DNA of 63,097 bases from Brevundimonas sp. UBA5713 (GTDB lineage Bacteria > Pseudomonadota > Alphaproteobacteria > Caulobacterales > Caulobacteraceae). The translations under genes were made by a program, and so were the position numbers. Positions 35,701 through 42,779 of this stretch are shown piece by piece. The notes beneath the pieces were generated by a model that made no database searches, was not told the origin of the DNA, and saw nothing but the letters and a program-made list of their open reading frames with translations. The DNA lies in assembly GCF_002419815.1 (NCBI RefSeq), contig NZ_DIGV01000049.1, forward strand, positions 1 to 63,097. Reading direction: 5' to 3'. Numbering within the stretch: position 1 is the stretch's first letter; the number at the start of each line of letters is the position of its first letter.

Positions 35701-36046
35701 AGTTTCCCAGGGCGTCACTGGTCTCCGTATCCAACCCGTTGTTGCGTCCCTGAAACAAGGGATGGTCCCAGTACACACCACTATCGTTAACGCCTACAGT
35801 GACACCCTTGCCGCTCAGGCCGCGCGCATAGGCGTGTTCCAGACCAAGATAACCTTTGGAATAGTCGACGGCGAACTGCGCATCTTCGCGCCACGATTGA
35901 ATAGCCGCCTCATAGTCCGAGGTACGGGTGCCATCCGCCATCACATATGGCAGCTCGGCTGGCACGTCCTGGGCGGCCACACTGCCCGCCGCCAGCAATA
36001 CAGTGCTGGCCACCGCCGACATCAGAAGCTTCTTGTAGTGAAACAA
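32720..36046 (-). CDS. Autotransporter with subtilisin-like (S8) serine protease passenger
   Basis: An 1108-residue type V secreted protein. A signal peptide occupies residues 1-25. The S8 triad is D88 (VGVNDSGVYWDHP), H128 (WHNHGTHVAGT) and S464 (FSGTSMAAPNISG), with oxyanion N255 (FSAGNEG). About 135 residues (roughly 318-455), mostly helical, are inserted before the serine. A passenger-repeat linker (LTGSLSYTGPTRVEGGLLTVDG, split across about residue 585) precedes a C-terminal beta-barrel of about 280 residues ending in NRLFGRFSVKF with the terminal aromatic. The start is a TTG with GGAGGG six bases upstream. The 5' half is visibly less GC-rich than its neighbours. Confidence 0.9.
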   Translation of the reverse strand: MFHYKKLLMSAVASTVLLAAGSVAAQDVPAELPYVMADGTRTSDYEAAIQSWREDAQFAVDYSKGYLGLEHAYARGLSGKGVTVGVNDSGVYWDHPLFQGRNNGLDTETSDALGNFGSISSEEPWHNHGTHVAGTAVGRRLADQPMFGNAYNADIYSSTIHFLGQNYAFLEALFKGEPIAGSVDNLVKIAEGQHARIINNSWGVPIRSSDFPNLRYDASLEDMEARFAGVVPTITRQNWQAVVDSDAIVVFSAGNEGQLHATQWGMTPHFVPEVKSNFLTVANYDAQDIQNGSNLCGHAATWCLAGPGTDIVSSITDYDFDNAQWAADFPYQTLVTYPAFMAGYRQSTALGLATQIYAFFEDFAVAKADAEANGVEFDAEAEANRIGREMSEFMSVFYAFYLDPGSMIGVEVDFIYEMGVGALEFMEQADAAAIIEAYRAQFLPTYRQYMSEVRPGYAAFSGTSMAAPNISGFTALLIEQFPEYGSGLITDILLSSGRDIEEEGVDIRAGWGVPQMGDALNGPSALRAVREVAVAGGTKDVWSNDITDAIDHYSAIVRERNPDDIGGLTKVGGGELQLTGSLSYTGPTRVEGGLLTVDGEITRSVSTVAANGIIGGTGSLASLVADAGGVVAPGNSDNPFGTLTVTGDAEFLPGSYLWVRSGVNGTPHSKLAVQGATTLEGGSVILKADQGVWNLRVKDMEILTSAGGVTGQFEGATSDLAFLTPSLRYTDDAVYMTLLRNDVSIASAGENANQRAVGTALDAMTAANSSGNLALEDAILDGSFEAVSRALYSLTGEVHASLGAVATADTQLIRDAMLDRGRGAPVAGLSTPLNARGLNFWASGVHSEGRFDGTTEHARFRSEGNGFAVSIDKTVERGHFGIAYGENTSELDRHRLSSSAKTRSRHVGVYGGATLGEFALRAGGSWFETNSDTRRGVQLNAFSERLTGDYDGDGWQAYVEGAWSRNIGSTALEPYVNYTRVDYSADVRETGGDAALSGDFSETADLLTAGIRSRTLVAGGNGRPALTLVGHLAWTENLNDDGAVYKARFADGPVFDVTGQSLAGDALQTSVSVNVQTTERTAFDIGYAGTHSSDYSNNRLFGRFSVKF

Positions 36047-36049
36047 AGC

Positions 36050-36257
36050 TTACCCTCCAAAGAGTTGAACACGACAAAGCGCGTTCGCGTAGTGAGGGTA
36101 TTAAATCAAAAATAAGGCAAGCTGAGCCGTGGTTATTTATGGATCTTTTGCATTTATATTATGATGAAATCGCGATCTATATAGCTAAGTTAGAATTATA
36201 TTCTATTTTGGAAGCGTAAATCGCCAATATTTAGAATATTGTTTCGGCACTTATAGT
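36050..36257. promoter_or_regulatory. AT-rich region upstream of the autotransporter gene
   Basis: About 150 bases (36095-36245) are strikingly AT-rich in an otherwise GC-rich chromosome, with runs such as TTATATTATGATGAAAT. CAATATT-TAG-AATATTG (36225-36241) is a perfect 7-bp inverted repeat just after the hydrolase stop. The stretch lies upstream of the reverse-strand autotransporter, so it should hold its promoter and could bind a xenogeneic silencer or specific regulator. I cannot choose a -10/-35 pair among many AT-rich options. Confidence 0.5.
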
Positions 36258-37247
36258 TCACTTTTTGGCCGGTGCCAAATAGTCGGCCATTTCATCGAAC
36301 TCCTTCAGGAATACATTCCGGAGCTCGTCGCGTTCCATGATGATTTCGTGCTTGGCACCATCGATCTCGACATAACGACCGCGCCCCAAACGGCGGGCGG
36401 CCCAGCGCGCGGTGTGCTTCCATACCAGTACGTCGTCGCAGGCCTGCACCACACAGACAGGCACCTTCACCGATTTGAGCGCCCTCGGCTTCAAGGCCCG
36501 CTCGCCCGCGTCCAGCCCAAAACCCAGCCAGCCCCAAGTGGGCGCACCGATAGCCAGGTGCGGACAGGCAAACAACTGCTGCTGCCAAAGGTCGTAACGG
36601 GCGCGGTCGGACGTCAGCGCGTCATCCTCGAAAGTGGTGTCGAACGGATCTTCGGCCTCATCCAGCACATAGTCACCACCCTTGCCGTTACGCAGGGCCC
36701 AGCGCACCGCCAGCTTCACCGACCACATCGACCGCTTCCCGGTCTTGATGCGCAGCATGGGACTGCTCAGCAGAGCACCCGCCAGACGCTCGTCACCCGA
36801 TTGCAGCGACAGAAGATTTAGCACCCCGCCCATGGAGTGGCCGATCATGATCCACGGCTTGGGGGCCTGCTGTTCATAGGCATCCAGCAGGCGTGAATAG
36901 TCGTCCAGAAACTCTTCGACAGCACGGGCATGGCCGCGCAGGCGATCCGGCAATAAGCGCGCCGACAGCCCCTGCCCGCGCCAGTCATGCGCCAGCACGC
37001 AGAAGCCGCGCGCCAACAGATTGCCGATCAGCTCATAGTATTTCTCGATCGGCTCGGTGCGACCGGGACTGATGATGACGGTGCCGCGCGGGGTTTGGGC
37101 CTGAAGCACCGACGGCGTCCAGAAGGCCGCGCGCAAACGCAATCCGCCTGCTCCGCGAAACCAGTCGGCCTGACCTCCGGGCGGAGGCGTGGCACCGGGG
37201 ACCCCCATCAACGGCGCTTGGGCGGCAAAACCAGCTTGGCGGGTCAC
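36258..37247 (-). CDS. Lysophospholipase-like alpha/beta hydrolase
   Basis: A 329-residue hydrolase of the serine aminopeptidase S33/PldB group (monoglyceride lipase, lysophospholipase). The strand VIISPGRTEPIEKYYELI, the WRGQGLS loop and the nucleophile elbow IGHSMGG (S138) are clear; the acid is likely in VQACDDVLV and the histidine in DGAKHEIIMERDE. No signal peptide is seen, so it is probably cytoplasmic. Its start overlaps the stop of the upstream Tat-lipoprotein methyltransferase by four bases, suggesting coupled expression and perhaps a lipid-related job. Confidence 0.88.
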   Translation of the reverse strand: MTRQAGFAAQAPLMGVPGATPPPGGQADWFRGAGGLRLRAAFWTPSVLQAQTPRGTVIISPGRTEPIEKYYELIGNLLARGFCVLAHDWRGQGLSARLLPDRLRGHARAVEEFLDDYSRLLDAYEQQAPKPWIMIGHSMGGVLNLLSLQSGDERLAGALLSSPMLRIKTGKRSMWSVKLAVRWALRNGKGGDYVLDEAEDPFDTTFEDDALTSDRARYDLWQQQLFACPHLAIGAPTWGWLGFGLDAGERALKPRALKSVKVPVCVVQACDDVLVWKHTARWAARRLGRGRYVEIDGAKHEIIMERDELRNVFLKEFDEMADYLAPAKK

Positions 37248-38161
37248 TCGGGCTTCCTGAATTTGAGGGTCATGCGGTCGGACTCGCCGATCTCGTCATA
37301 TTTGGAATGGTCAAAATCGAGGTTCGGCGGCTCACCCGGTGCAGAAGAGCGACGGGTCGGCGGCAGGGTATCCACTCCGAACGGGTGATCTTTCGTGTCT
37401 GCCGGATTGGCGTTGATCTCGGAGGATTCGACAAAGACGAACCCTGCCTCCTCGGCCAGCTGGCGCACAAAGGCTTCTTGCACATAGCCATTGGCCGCTG
37501 CCGGATCCTGATCTTCGTCCGGCCCCAGACGGTGCTGTTCAACGCCCAGAATACCGCCGGGACGCAAGGCCGCAAAGGCATCGTCGAACGCCTTTTCGGC
37601 AAGGCCCGCCGCCATCCAAACGTGAATATAGCGCATGAACAGTACCAGATCGGCCGTACCGGGAACTTCAACCACCGATCCCGTCGTGGCTCCGAAATGG
37701 GTAAACTCGACCGTGCCATACAGTTTGCGGTCAGATTCAAGGCGAGCCTTCAGTGCGTTATTGACGGCCACCTGCGCGGGGTCTGCCCCCTCGCCCTCGG
37801 CAAAGCCGGCGCACACCATCTTGCCGCGCCCCTTGTTCAGATAGGGGGCGATGATGTCGGTGTACCATCCACCACCGGGCCAGAAGTCCACCACCTTCAT
37901 CGTCGGCTGCAAGCCGAAGAAGCGCAGGGTTTCCATCGGATGGCGGTACTGGTCGCGAGCCTTGTCGGCGGCGCTACGCCACGGTCCCTCGACCGCCCAT
38001 TCCAGCGACCCTTCGGGTGCGGTCGACACCGGTTCCTCAGGCGCATCCAGCGCCTCTGGTGCCGGCTCGGCTTCTTTTTTGCGACCACAGGCTGACGTGC
38101 CAATCAGTGCACAGGCTGCGGCCCCGCCTAGAAACAGGCGCCGTGACGTCCACTCGATCAT
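37244..38161 (-). CDS. Tat-type lipoprotein of the secreted predicted-methyltransferase family (COG4798)
   Basis: A 305-residue protein with a twin-arginine-like leader (SRRLFLGGAAACALI) and a lipobox ending GTSAC, so it is probably exported folded and lipid-anchored. The body matches the COG4798 'predicted methyltransferase' family: KARDQYRHPMETLRFFGLQP, then a SAM-loop-like VVDFWPGGGWYTDIIAPYL and HVWMAAGLAEKAFDDAF, GGILGVEQHRLG. The next gene upstream encodes a paralogue with the same ending (ESDRMTLKFRKPE). How a periplasmic enzyme would obtain SAM is unclear, so the true reaction is open. Confidence 0.82.
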   Translation of the reverse strand: MIEWTSRRLFLGGAAACALIGTSACGRKKEAEPAPEALDAPEEPVSTAPEGSLEWAVEGPWRSAADKARDQYRHPMETLRFFGLQPTMKVVDFWPGGGWYTDIIAPYLNKGRGKMVCAGFAEGEGADPAQVAVNNALKARLESDRKLYGTVEFTHFGATTGSVVEVPGTADLVLFMRYIHVWMAAGLAEKAFDDAFAALRPGGILGVEQHRLGPDEDQDPAAANGYVQEAFVRQLAEEAGFVFVESSEINANPADTKDHPFGVDTLPPTRRSSAPGEPPNLDFDHSKYDEIGESDRMTLKFRKPE

Positions 38162-38266
38162 CGCGTCTCTCCGCCCAGAAAACTCGTAATCACCATAGTT
38201 CGGGCTCCCGACTAGAACGCTTCTGCCGAGGCGTCAAAACCCCAGAGGTCGAAGCCCATTGCCCGA

Positions 38267-39106
38267 TCACTGTGCGGTGGCGGGTTTCCGCAACAATAGC
38301 GTCATTCGGTCGCTCTCGCCGATGGCGTCCAGAGCGGCGCGTTCGTCTGCACTCAGGGTGCGCCCGTCCTGTCCGCTACGGCGAACCGGCGGCAGGCTCC
38401 AGACGCCGAACGGATGGTTTTTTGTATCCTTCGCATTGGCGTTGATTTCGCTGCGGCCAACCAACTCAAAGCCCGCCTGGCGGGCCTGATGGATCACCCA
38501 GCTTTCCGGCACATAGCCGGTCGCCACCACATCGGCGACGTTTACGCCATCGAGGCTGCGATGCTGTTCGATGGCCAGCACACCGCCCGGCTTCAACGCC
38601 TTGAAGAAGGCTTGCAGATAGCCATCCACCACACCGGCACGGTGCCAGTTGTGAAAGGCGCGCGCCACCACGACCATGTCGGCGGTGTTGTCGTCCACGC
38701 CCATGCCTTCCAGCGGGCGGTTCACCGGTACATAGGTGCCGCCTGTCTGTGCGGCATAAGGCTCGAGGATATTGCGCCACCAGCCTGCGCGACCCGGCTC
38801 GATCTCGACCACCGTCAGCCCCGGTTGCAGGCCCCAGAAGGTCAGTGTCTCAAGCGGATGGCGATGGGCGTCGCGCGCCTTGTCGGCGGCCGGGCGGGTT
38901 TCTGCCGCCAGCACTGACTGCAGAACTGTATCTTCGGAATACTGCGGCATCTCCATTTGCAGGCCCTGCCGCTGGGGCAGATTGGCCGGAAAACTCGTAG
39001 GCGGCGTTTGAGCCGAAACCACCGCAGGAGCGGTCACGGTAAGGGTGAGGGCGCAGGCACCTAAAAGGATGGATCGCACAACCGGCTCCGTGAGTGACGT
39101 TTTCAT
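38267..39106 (-). CDS. Secreted predicted methyltransferase (COG4798), paralogue of the downstream gene
   Basis: A 279-residue protein with a Sec signal peptide (RSILLGACALTLTVTAPAVV, cleavage after SA). It shares the architecture of the downstream lipoprotein: KARDAHRHPLETLTFWGLQP, then VVEIEPGRAGWWRNILEPY where the glycine loop is degraded (one glycine lost and an R/A inserted), ...KALKPGGVLAIEQHRS, KNHPFGVWSLPPVRR and ESDRMTLLLRKP at the end. About 105 bases separate the two genes, which look like an old tandem duplication. Activity is uncertain given the altered SAM loop. Confidence 0.82.
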   Translation of the reverse strand: MKTSLTEPVVRSILLGACALTLTVTAPAVVSAQTPPTSFPANLPQRQGLQMEMPQYSEDTVLQSVLAAETRPAADKARDAHRHPLETLTFWGLQPGLTVVEIEPGRAGWWRNILEPYAAQTGGTYVPVNRPLEGMGVDDNTADMVVVARAFHNWHRAGVVDGYLQAFFKALKPGGVLAIEQHRSLDGVNVADVVATGYVPESWVIHQARQAGFELVGRSEINANAKDTKNHPFGVWSLPPVRRSGQDGRTLSADERAALDAIGESDRMTLLLRKPATAQ

Positions 39107-39169
39107 TCAGTGACGATTGTTAAGCCGCTTTGCGCTGACAGCAAGGCGCAGAAAACCGCATTTCGACCT

Positions 39170-39196
39170 CTTGCGCGCGAAAAACGGCTTCCTAAC
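39170..39196 (+). promoter_or_regulatory. Possible heat-shock (RpoH) promoter of hsp20
   Basis: CTTGCG (39170-39175), a 15-base spacer and CCTAAC (39191-39196) loosely resemble alphaproteobacterial sigma-32 promoters. It would give a leader of about 130 bases. Weak match. Confidence 0.3.
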
Positions 39197-39273
39197 TCAT
39201 TCGTGAAGGCGCCGCTGTCGGGCCTTCCAGTTCCCGCGGGGCCGAGCACGGACCGCAGGCGCTGACACCCACC

Positions 39274-39335
39274 GCTAGCCGGGGCAAATCGCCGGCTGGC
39301 TCAACCTTGCTGATCCATCAGGAGGATTGCAGATG
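39274..39335 (+). promoter_or_regulatory. ROSE-like RNA thermometer in the hsp20 leader
   Basis: CCTTGCTGA (39305-39313) folds back on TCAGGAGG (39318-39325), burying the Shine-Dalgarno AGGAGG; the TTGCT opposite AGGA is the hallmark of ROSE elements, which melt at heat-shock temperature. A second hairpin, GCTAGCCGG/CCGGCTGGC (39274-39300, one wobble), lies just upstream, as in multi-hairpin ROSE leaders. The hsp20 ATG at 39333 follows. Confidence 0.65.
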
Positions 39336-39806
39336 CGTACTTATGATTTCACCCCGCTGATGCGCACCGCCGTCGGTTTTGACCGTCTGGCCCGCCAAAT
39401 CGAGTCGGCTGCCCGCAACAGCCAGGAAACCGGTTGGCCCCCCTACAATATCGAAGCTCTGGGTGAAGACGCCTATCGCATCGAAGTCGCTGTCGCCGGT
39501 TTCAGCCCCGATGAACTGATCATCGAGGCCAAGGAAAACCTGCTGACCGTCACCGGCAAGAAGGCTCCGCAAGACGAAACCGTCGAGCGCACCTTCCTGC
39601 ATCGCGGTCTGGCCGAACGCGATTTCGAGCGCCGCTTCCAACTGGCCGACTATGTGGTCGTGAAGGGCGCAGCCCTGAACAACGGTCTGCTCAGCATCGA
39701 ACTGCAACGCGAACTGCCCGAGGCCCTGAAGCCCCGCCGCATCGAGATCGCTGACGGTTCGTCGCTGATCGAAGCCAAGACGGTCGAGAGCAAGAAGGCC
39801 GCTTAA
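39333..39806 (+). CDS. Small heat-shock protein Hsp20
   Basis: A 157-residue ATP-independent holdase of the IbpA-like class A alphaproteobacterial group. The alpha-crystallin domain spans about residues 33-135: YNIEALGEDAYRIEVAVAGF, LTVTGKK, GLAERDFERRFQLADYVVV, GLLSIELQRELPE. The C-terminal tail is charged (KTVESKKAA). AGGAGG is seven bases before the ATG at 39333; a TTG two codons earlier is unlikely. Expression is probably controlled by heat at translation through the leader. Confidence 0.93.
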   Translation: MRTYDFTPLMRTAVGFDRLARQIESAARNSQETGWPPYNIEALGEDAYRIEVAVAGFSPDELIIEAKENLLTVTGKKAPQDETVERTFLHRGLAERDFERRFQLADYVVVKGAALNNGLLSIELQRELPEALKPRRIEIADGSSLIEAKTVESKKAA

Positions 39807-39846
39807 GGCGCGCCGTCCCTCCTCTTTCTCCCCCGCGTAAAAGACT

Positions 39847-39880
39847 GGCGGCCTTCCTTCGGGAGGACCGCCTTTTCTTT
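39847..39880 (+). terminator. Terminator of hsp20
   Basis: GGCGGCCTTCC (39847-39857) pairs with GGAGGACCGCC (39862-39872) around a TTCG tetraloop, with one mismatch and one wobble, then TTTTCTTTT. Confidence 0.82.
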
Positions 39881-39884
39881 TGCA

Positions 39885-41165
39885 TTAGCCTTGAGCCATG
39901 GCGTGAACCTGCGCCGCCGATAGGCCCCTCAGGCTTTCCAGCTTGGTACCGGTCAGATCGGCACCGCGCAGTTGGGCCCCGTGCAAGGTGGTCCGGCTAA
40001 GGTCGGCATCGTTCAATCCGGCGCGTTTCAAATCGGCCCCTGACAGATCGGCACCGCGTAGGTTTGCCCCCGTCAGGTCCGCAGGCAGCAGACGGTCGGC
40101 GGCCAGCAACAAAGGCCCTAACTGGGCCTCGCGCAAATCCGAACCATTCAGACGCGCCCTCGCCAGACGTGCCCCGCGCAGATCGGCGCGCCGCAGATTG
40201 GCGGCACGCAGGTCGGCCCCTTCCAACTGGGCTCCCTGCATCTGTACGCCTTCCATGTCGAGGCCATAGAAGATGGCCCGTTTAGCCGAGAGGGCGGTCA
40301 GGTTCAGGCCTGCGATTGAATCCAGCGGCCGCAAGTCTACGCCATCGAACACGGAGGGTTGCCCCTCGCGACCGCCCGTTTCGCACCATAGGGCGTGGAC
40401 GCGCAGCATGTCCGCGGCGGGCAGGGCATCGACAGGTTCACCAGCGGACGATGTATCGGTCAGGGCCCCGTCCATATTGGCTCCGTCGGTCCGCCACATG
40501 GTGGCCGTCACACCCACCAGTACGGCGTCGGTGAGGTCGGCTCCCGAAAGATCGGCCCCCGACAGGTCGGCACCGGCCAGATCCGCGCCCTTGAACGTGG
40601 CCTGCTTCAGATTGGCGCGAACCAGTTTGCAGTCCCTCATGACTGCGTCGGTAAAGTCGGCGGCGATGGCGACGATGCCGGTCAGGCGCGAGCGCTGGAG
40701 ATTGGCGCCGGACAGATTGGCCCCCTGGGCCTGGGTATCCGAGCGTTTCTGCGCCTCGATGACGCGAAAACCCAATTTGGCATCGGAAGCGGCAATCGTG
40801 CCTTCGCGCAGATCGGCCTCGAACATGTCGGCCCCCGACAGGTCGGCACCGCGCAAACAGGCCCCGCGCAGATCGCTGCGGCGCAGGCTGGCGTCGGTCA
40901 GGTCGACATCCTGCATGTCGGCCCCGAAAAACGTGGCATTGTCCAGCTTGGCCCCGTTCAGGCGAGTGCCGATCAGACAGGCTGCCGTAAAGTCGGCGTC
41001 GGCCAGATTGCGCCCACGCAGGTCAAGCCCGCTCAGATCCATCCATGCAAAAACAGCCCGCGCCCCACCGGGGCGGGCCTGCCACAGCCGGTCGTGGCGC
41101 AGGCAGATAGCGTCGGCTTCGGCCTGACTCAGCTTTTTTCGGGTCGAAGACACCGTATCGTTCAT
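39885..41165 (-). CDS. Pentapeptide-repeat protein
   Basis: A 426-residue protein made largely of A(D/N)LXX pentapeptide repeats, which build a right-handed quadrilateral beta-helix. Repeats fill about residues 43-122, 148-235, 290-365 and 372-415, for example LSGADLSGADLTDAVL. They are broken by non-repeat segments near 123-147 and 236-290. The first 40 residues are a helical cap. No signal peptide is seen. Some members mimic DNA and protect gyrase, but nothing here shows that role; gyrB is 7 kb away and not linked. Function unknown. Confidence 0.88.
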   Translation of the reverse strand: MNDTVSSTRKKLSQAEADAICLRHDRLWQARPGGARAVFAWMDLSGLDLRGRNLADADFTAACLIGTRLNGAKLDNATFFGADMQDVDLTDASLRRSDLRGACLRGADLSGADMFEADLREGTIAASDAKLGFRVIEAQKRSDTQAQGANLSGANLQRSRLTGIVAIAADFTDAVMRDCKLVRANLKQATFKGADLAGADLSGADLSGADLTDAVLVGVTATMWRTDGANMDGALTDTSSAGEPVDALPAADMLRVHALWCETGGREGQPSVFDGVDLRPLDSIAGLNLTALSAKRAIFYGLDMEGVQMQGAQLEGADLRAANLRRADLRGARLARARLNGSDLREAQLGPLLLAADRLLPADLTGANLRGADLSGADLKRAGLNDADLSRTTLHGAQLRGADLTGTKLESLRGLSAAQVHAMAQG

Positions 41166-41217
41166 AGGGTTAATGATCGCACGATGCCGATTAAGGAACC
41201 TTTGCTTTAAGGTTCGT

Positions 41218-41853
41218 CTATTCGGTCAGCAGGCCTTGTGCGCGAAGGGCTTCAGCCAGCTCTCCCTCGGCAGTCCAGACGCGGGTGTAGCCCGCCTCGC
41301 CAAGGCGAGCCAGTTCGCCGGCCAGATCGGCGCGCGGAGAGGCGGCAAATCGGGCATCAAAACCCTGCCCGTCGGCGCTGATGCGCACCATGGGCCGCCC
41401 CGTTTCAAGGCGGTGGAGGAAGCCTTCGGACAGGACAGCAGCGTCGTCTTCCAGCACACCGGCGACCACGTCCAGCCCTTCGGACTGAAGGCGCTCTACC
41501 CCTCGGCCCGAAGCAAAGGGCGAGGGATCAAAGGCAGCGATAACCACCTTGGTGATACCCGCCTCGGTCAGGAAATGAGCGCAGGACTTGCGCCCCGAAG
41601 AGCGTGCCCCGCACGGCTCCAGCGTCACATAGGCGGTTGCGCCCTTGGCAGTTTCGCCCGCCGCAGGAACGGCTTGTTCCTCGGCATGGGGACGACCGCC
41701 CGGAGCAGTGGCCGCCTCGGCAACTATCTCGCCATCCTTGACGATGACACAGCCCACTGCCGGATTCGGCCAGGTGCGCCCCATGTTTTGCTTCGCCAAC
41801 TCAATGGCGCGGCGCATGAATTGGGCGTCCTGTGCGGTTCCGGCAGTGGTCAT
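41218..41853 (-). CDS. RibD-like cytidine/deaminase-family protein without a full reductase domain
   Basis: A 211-residue zinc deaminase. The first 145 residues match the RibD deaminase domain: RTWPNPAVGCVIVKDG, zinc ligands H56 in RPHAEE and C81/C91 in EPCGARSSGRKSC, catalytic E58. In riboflavin synthesis RibD deaminates and then reduces the pyrimidine, needing a C-terminal reductase of about 200 residues; here only about 65 degenerate residues follow. The usual HHGRTPPC between the cysteines is replaced and is one residue longer. It may be a monofunctional deaminase or another substrate's enzyme. Confidence 0.78.
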   Translation of the reverse strand: MTTAGTAQDAQFMRRAIELAKQNMGRTWPNPAVGCVIVKDGEIVAEAATAPGGRPHAEEQAVPAAGETAKGATAYVTLEPCGARSSGRKSCAHFLTEAGITKVVIAAFDPSPFASGRGVERLQSEGLDVVAGVLEDDAAVLSEGFLHRLETGRPMVRISADGQGFDARFAASPRADLAGELARLGEAGYTRVWTAEGELAEALRAQGLLTE

Positions 41854-41867
41854 GATCAGGCGAGGTC

Positions 41868-42581
41868 CTAGGCGATGGAAGGGAGCGGCTTGGCGCGGCC
41901 CGCATCGAGGTAACGCGCCGACACCGGCTTCAAATCAGCGTCCAACTCGATGTCCAGCGGGTTGCTGGTCGGGATTTCCACATCGATGATCTCTTCGTTC
42001 GACAGGCCAAACAGAAGCTTGACGATGGCACGCAGCGAGTTGCCGTGCGCCGCGATGAGGACATTCTCGCCAGCCTTGAGGCGCGGAGCGATTTCGGCGT
42101 CCCAGTACGGCTGCACGCGGTCCAGCGTGGTTTTCAGGCTTTCGGTGTCCGGAATAGCCTTGCCGACATAGCGTTCGTCATTGGCGAAGCTGTATTCGCT
42201 GTCGGCGGCCAGCGGCGGCGGCGGCACATCATAGGATCGGCGCCAGATCTTGACCTGATCGTCACCGTGCTTGGCAGCGGTTTCGGCCTTGTCGAGGCCG
42301 GTCAGCCCCCCATAATGGCGCTCGTTGAGACGCCAGTCGGCGATGGTCTCGACATCGTTATAGCCTGCGGTCTCCAGCGCGATCGCGCCCGTGCGCATGG
42401 CGCGAGTCAGCACCGAGGTAAACATGACCGACGGCTTGAAACCGGCCTCGGCAATCAGTTCGCCGCCCTTGCGGGCCTGTGCTTCGCCTTCTTCGGTCAG
42501 GTTGACATCAACCCAGCCGGTGAAGCGGTTTTCAAGGTTCCACTGGCTTTGGCCATGGCGAAGCAGGATCAGACGAGACAT
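41868..42581 (-). CDS. gpmA: 2,3-bisphosphoglycerate-dependent phosphoglycerate mutase
   Basis: Interconverts 3- and 2-phosphoglycerate in glycolysis and gluconeogenesis. At 237 residues it is the dPGM type. The phospho-histidine is H9 in LILLRHGQSQWN; LNERHYGGLTGLDKAE, and the second histidine in AAHGNSLRAIVK are present. CGGAG lies upstream of the ATG. It is divergent from a phosphohexomutase gene across about 200 bases that I see no gene in. Confidence 0.95.
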   Translation of the reverse strand: MSRLILLRHGQSQWNLENRFTGWVDVNLTEEGEAQARKGGELIAEAGFKPSVMFTSVLTRAMRTGAIALETAGYNDVETIADWRLNERHYGGLTGLDKAETAAKHGDDQVKIWRRSYDVPPPPLAADSEYSFANDERYVGKAIPDTESLKTTLDRVQPYWDAEIAPRLKAGENVLIAAHGNSLRAIVKLLFGLSNEEIIDVEIPTSNPLDIELDADLKPVSARYLDAGRAKPLPSIA

Positions 42582-42779
42582 TGAGCACTCCGTTATTCAA
42601 AGGCATGGCTATGCAGCGTCACCCTTCGGGTCAAGGCTGTATTCGCCGTTGGTCACAAAGGTTCGCTTTACGACGGATGTGACAAGCGGTTGCATGACCA
42701 TGGTCGCCAATGGTCTAAGACAGCCGACCCATGGCGCGCGCGCGTGCTGCTTCCCCTAAAAGTCAACGACGGACCCGAG

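Noticed and set aside
35947..36219. Forward-strand open frame in the AT-rich region upstream of the autotransporter
   Set aside because: It largely overlaps the autotransporter 5' end, has no ribosome site and an improbable composition; a shadow frame.
39885..41165. DNA tandem repeat array suggested by repeated GGTCGGC-type units
   Set aside because: The repeats are in codon phase and explained by the pentapeptide-repeat protein on the reverse strand.
42696..42705. GACCATGGTC palindrome upstream of the phosphohexomutase gene as an operator
   Set aside because: A 10-bp palindrome in GC-rich DNA is common and no second copy or promoter element supports it.
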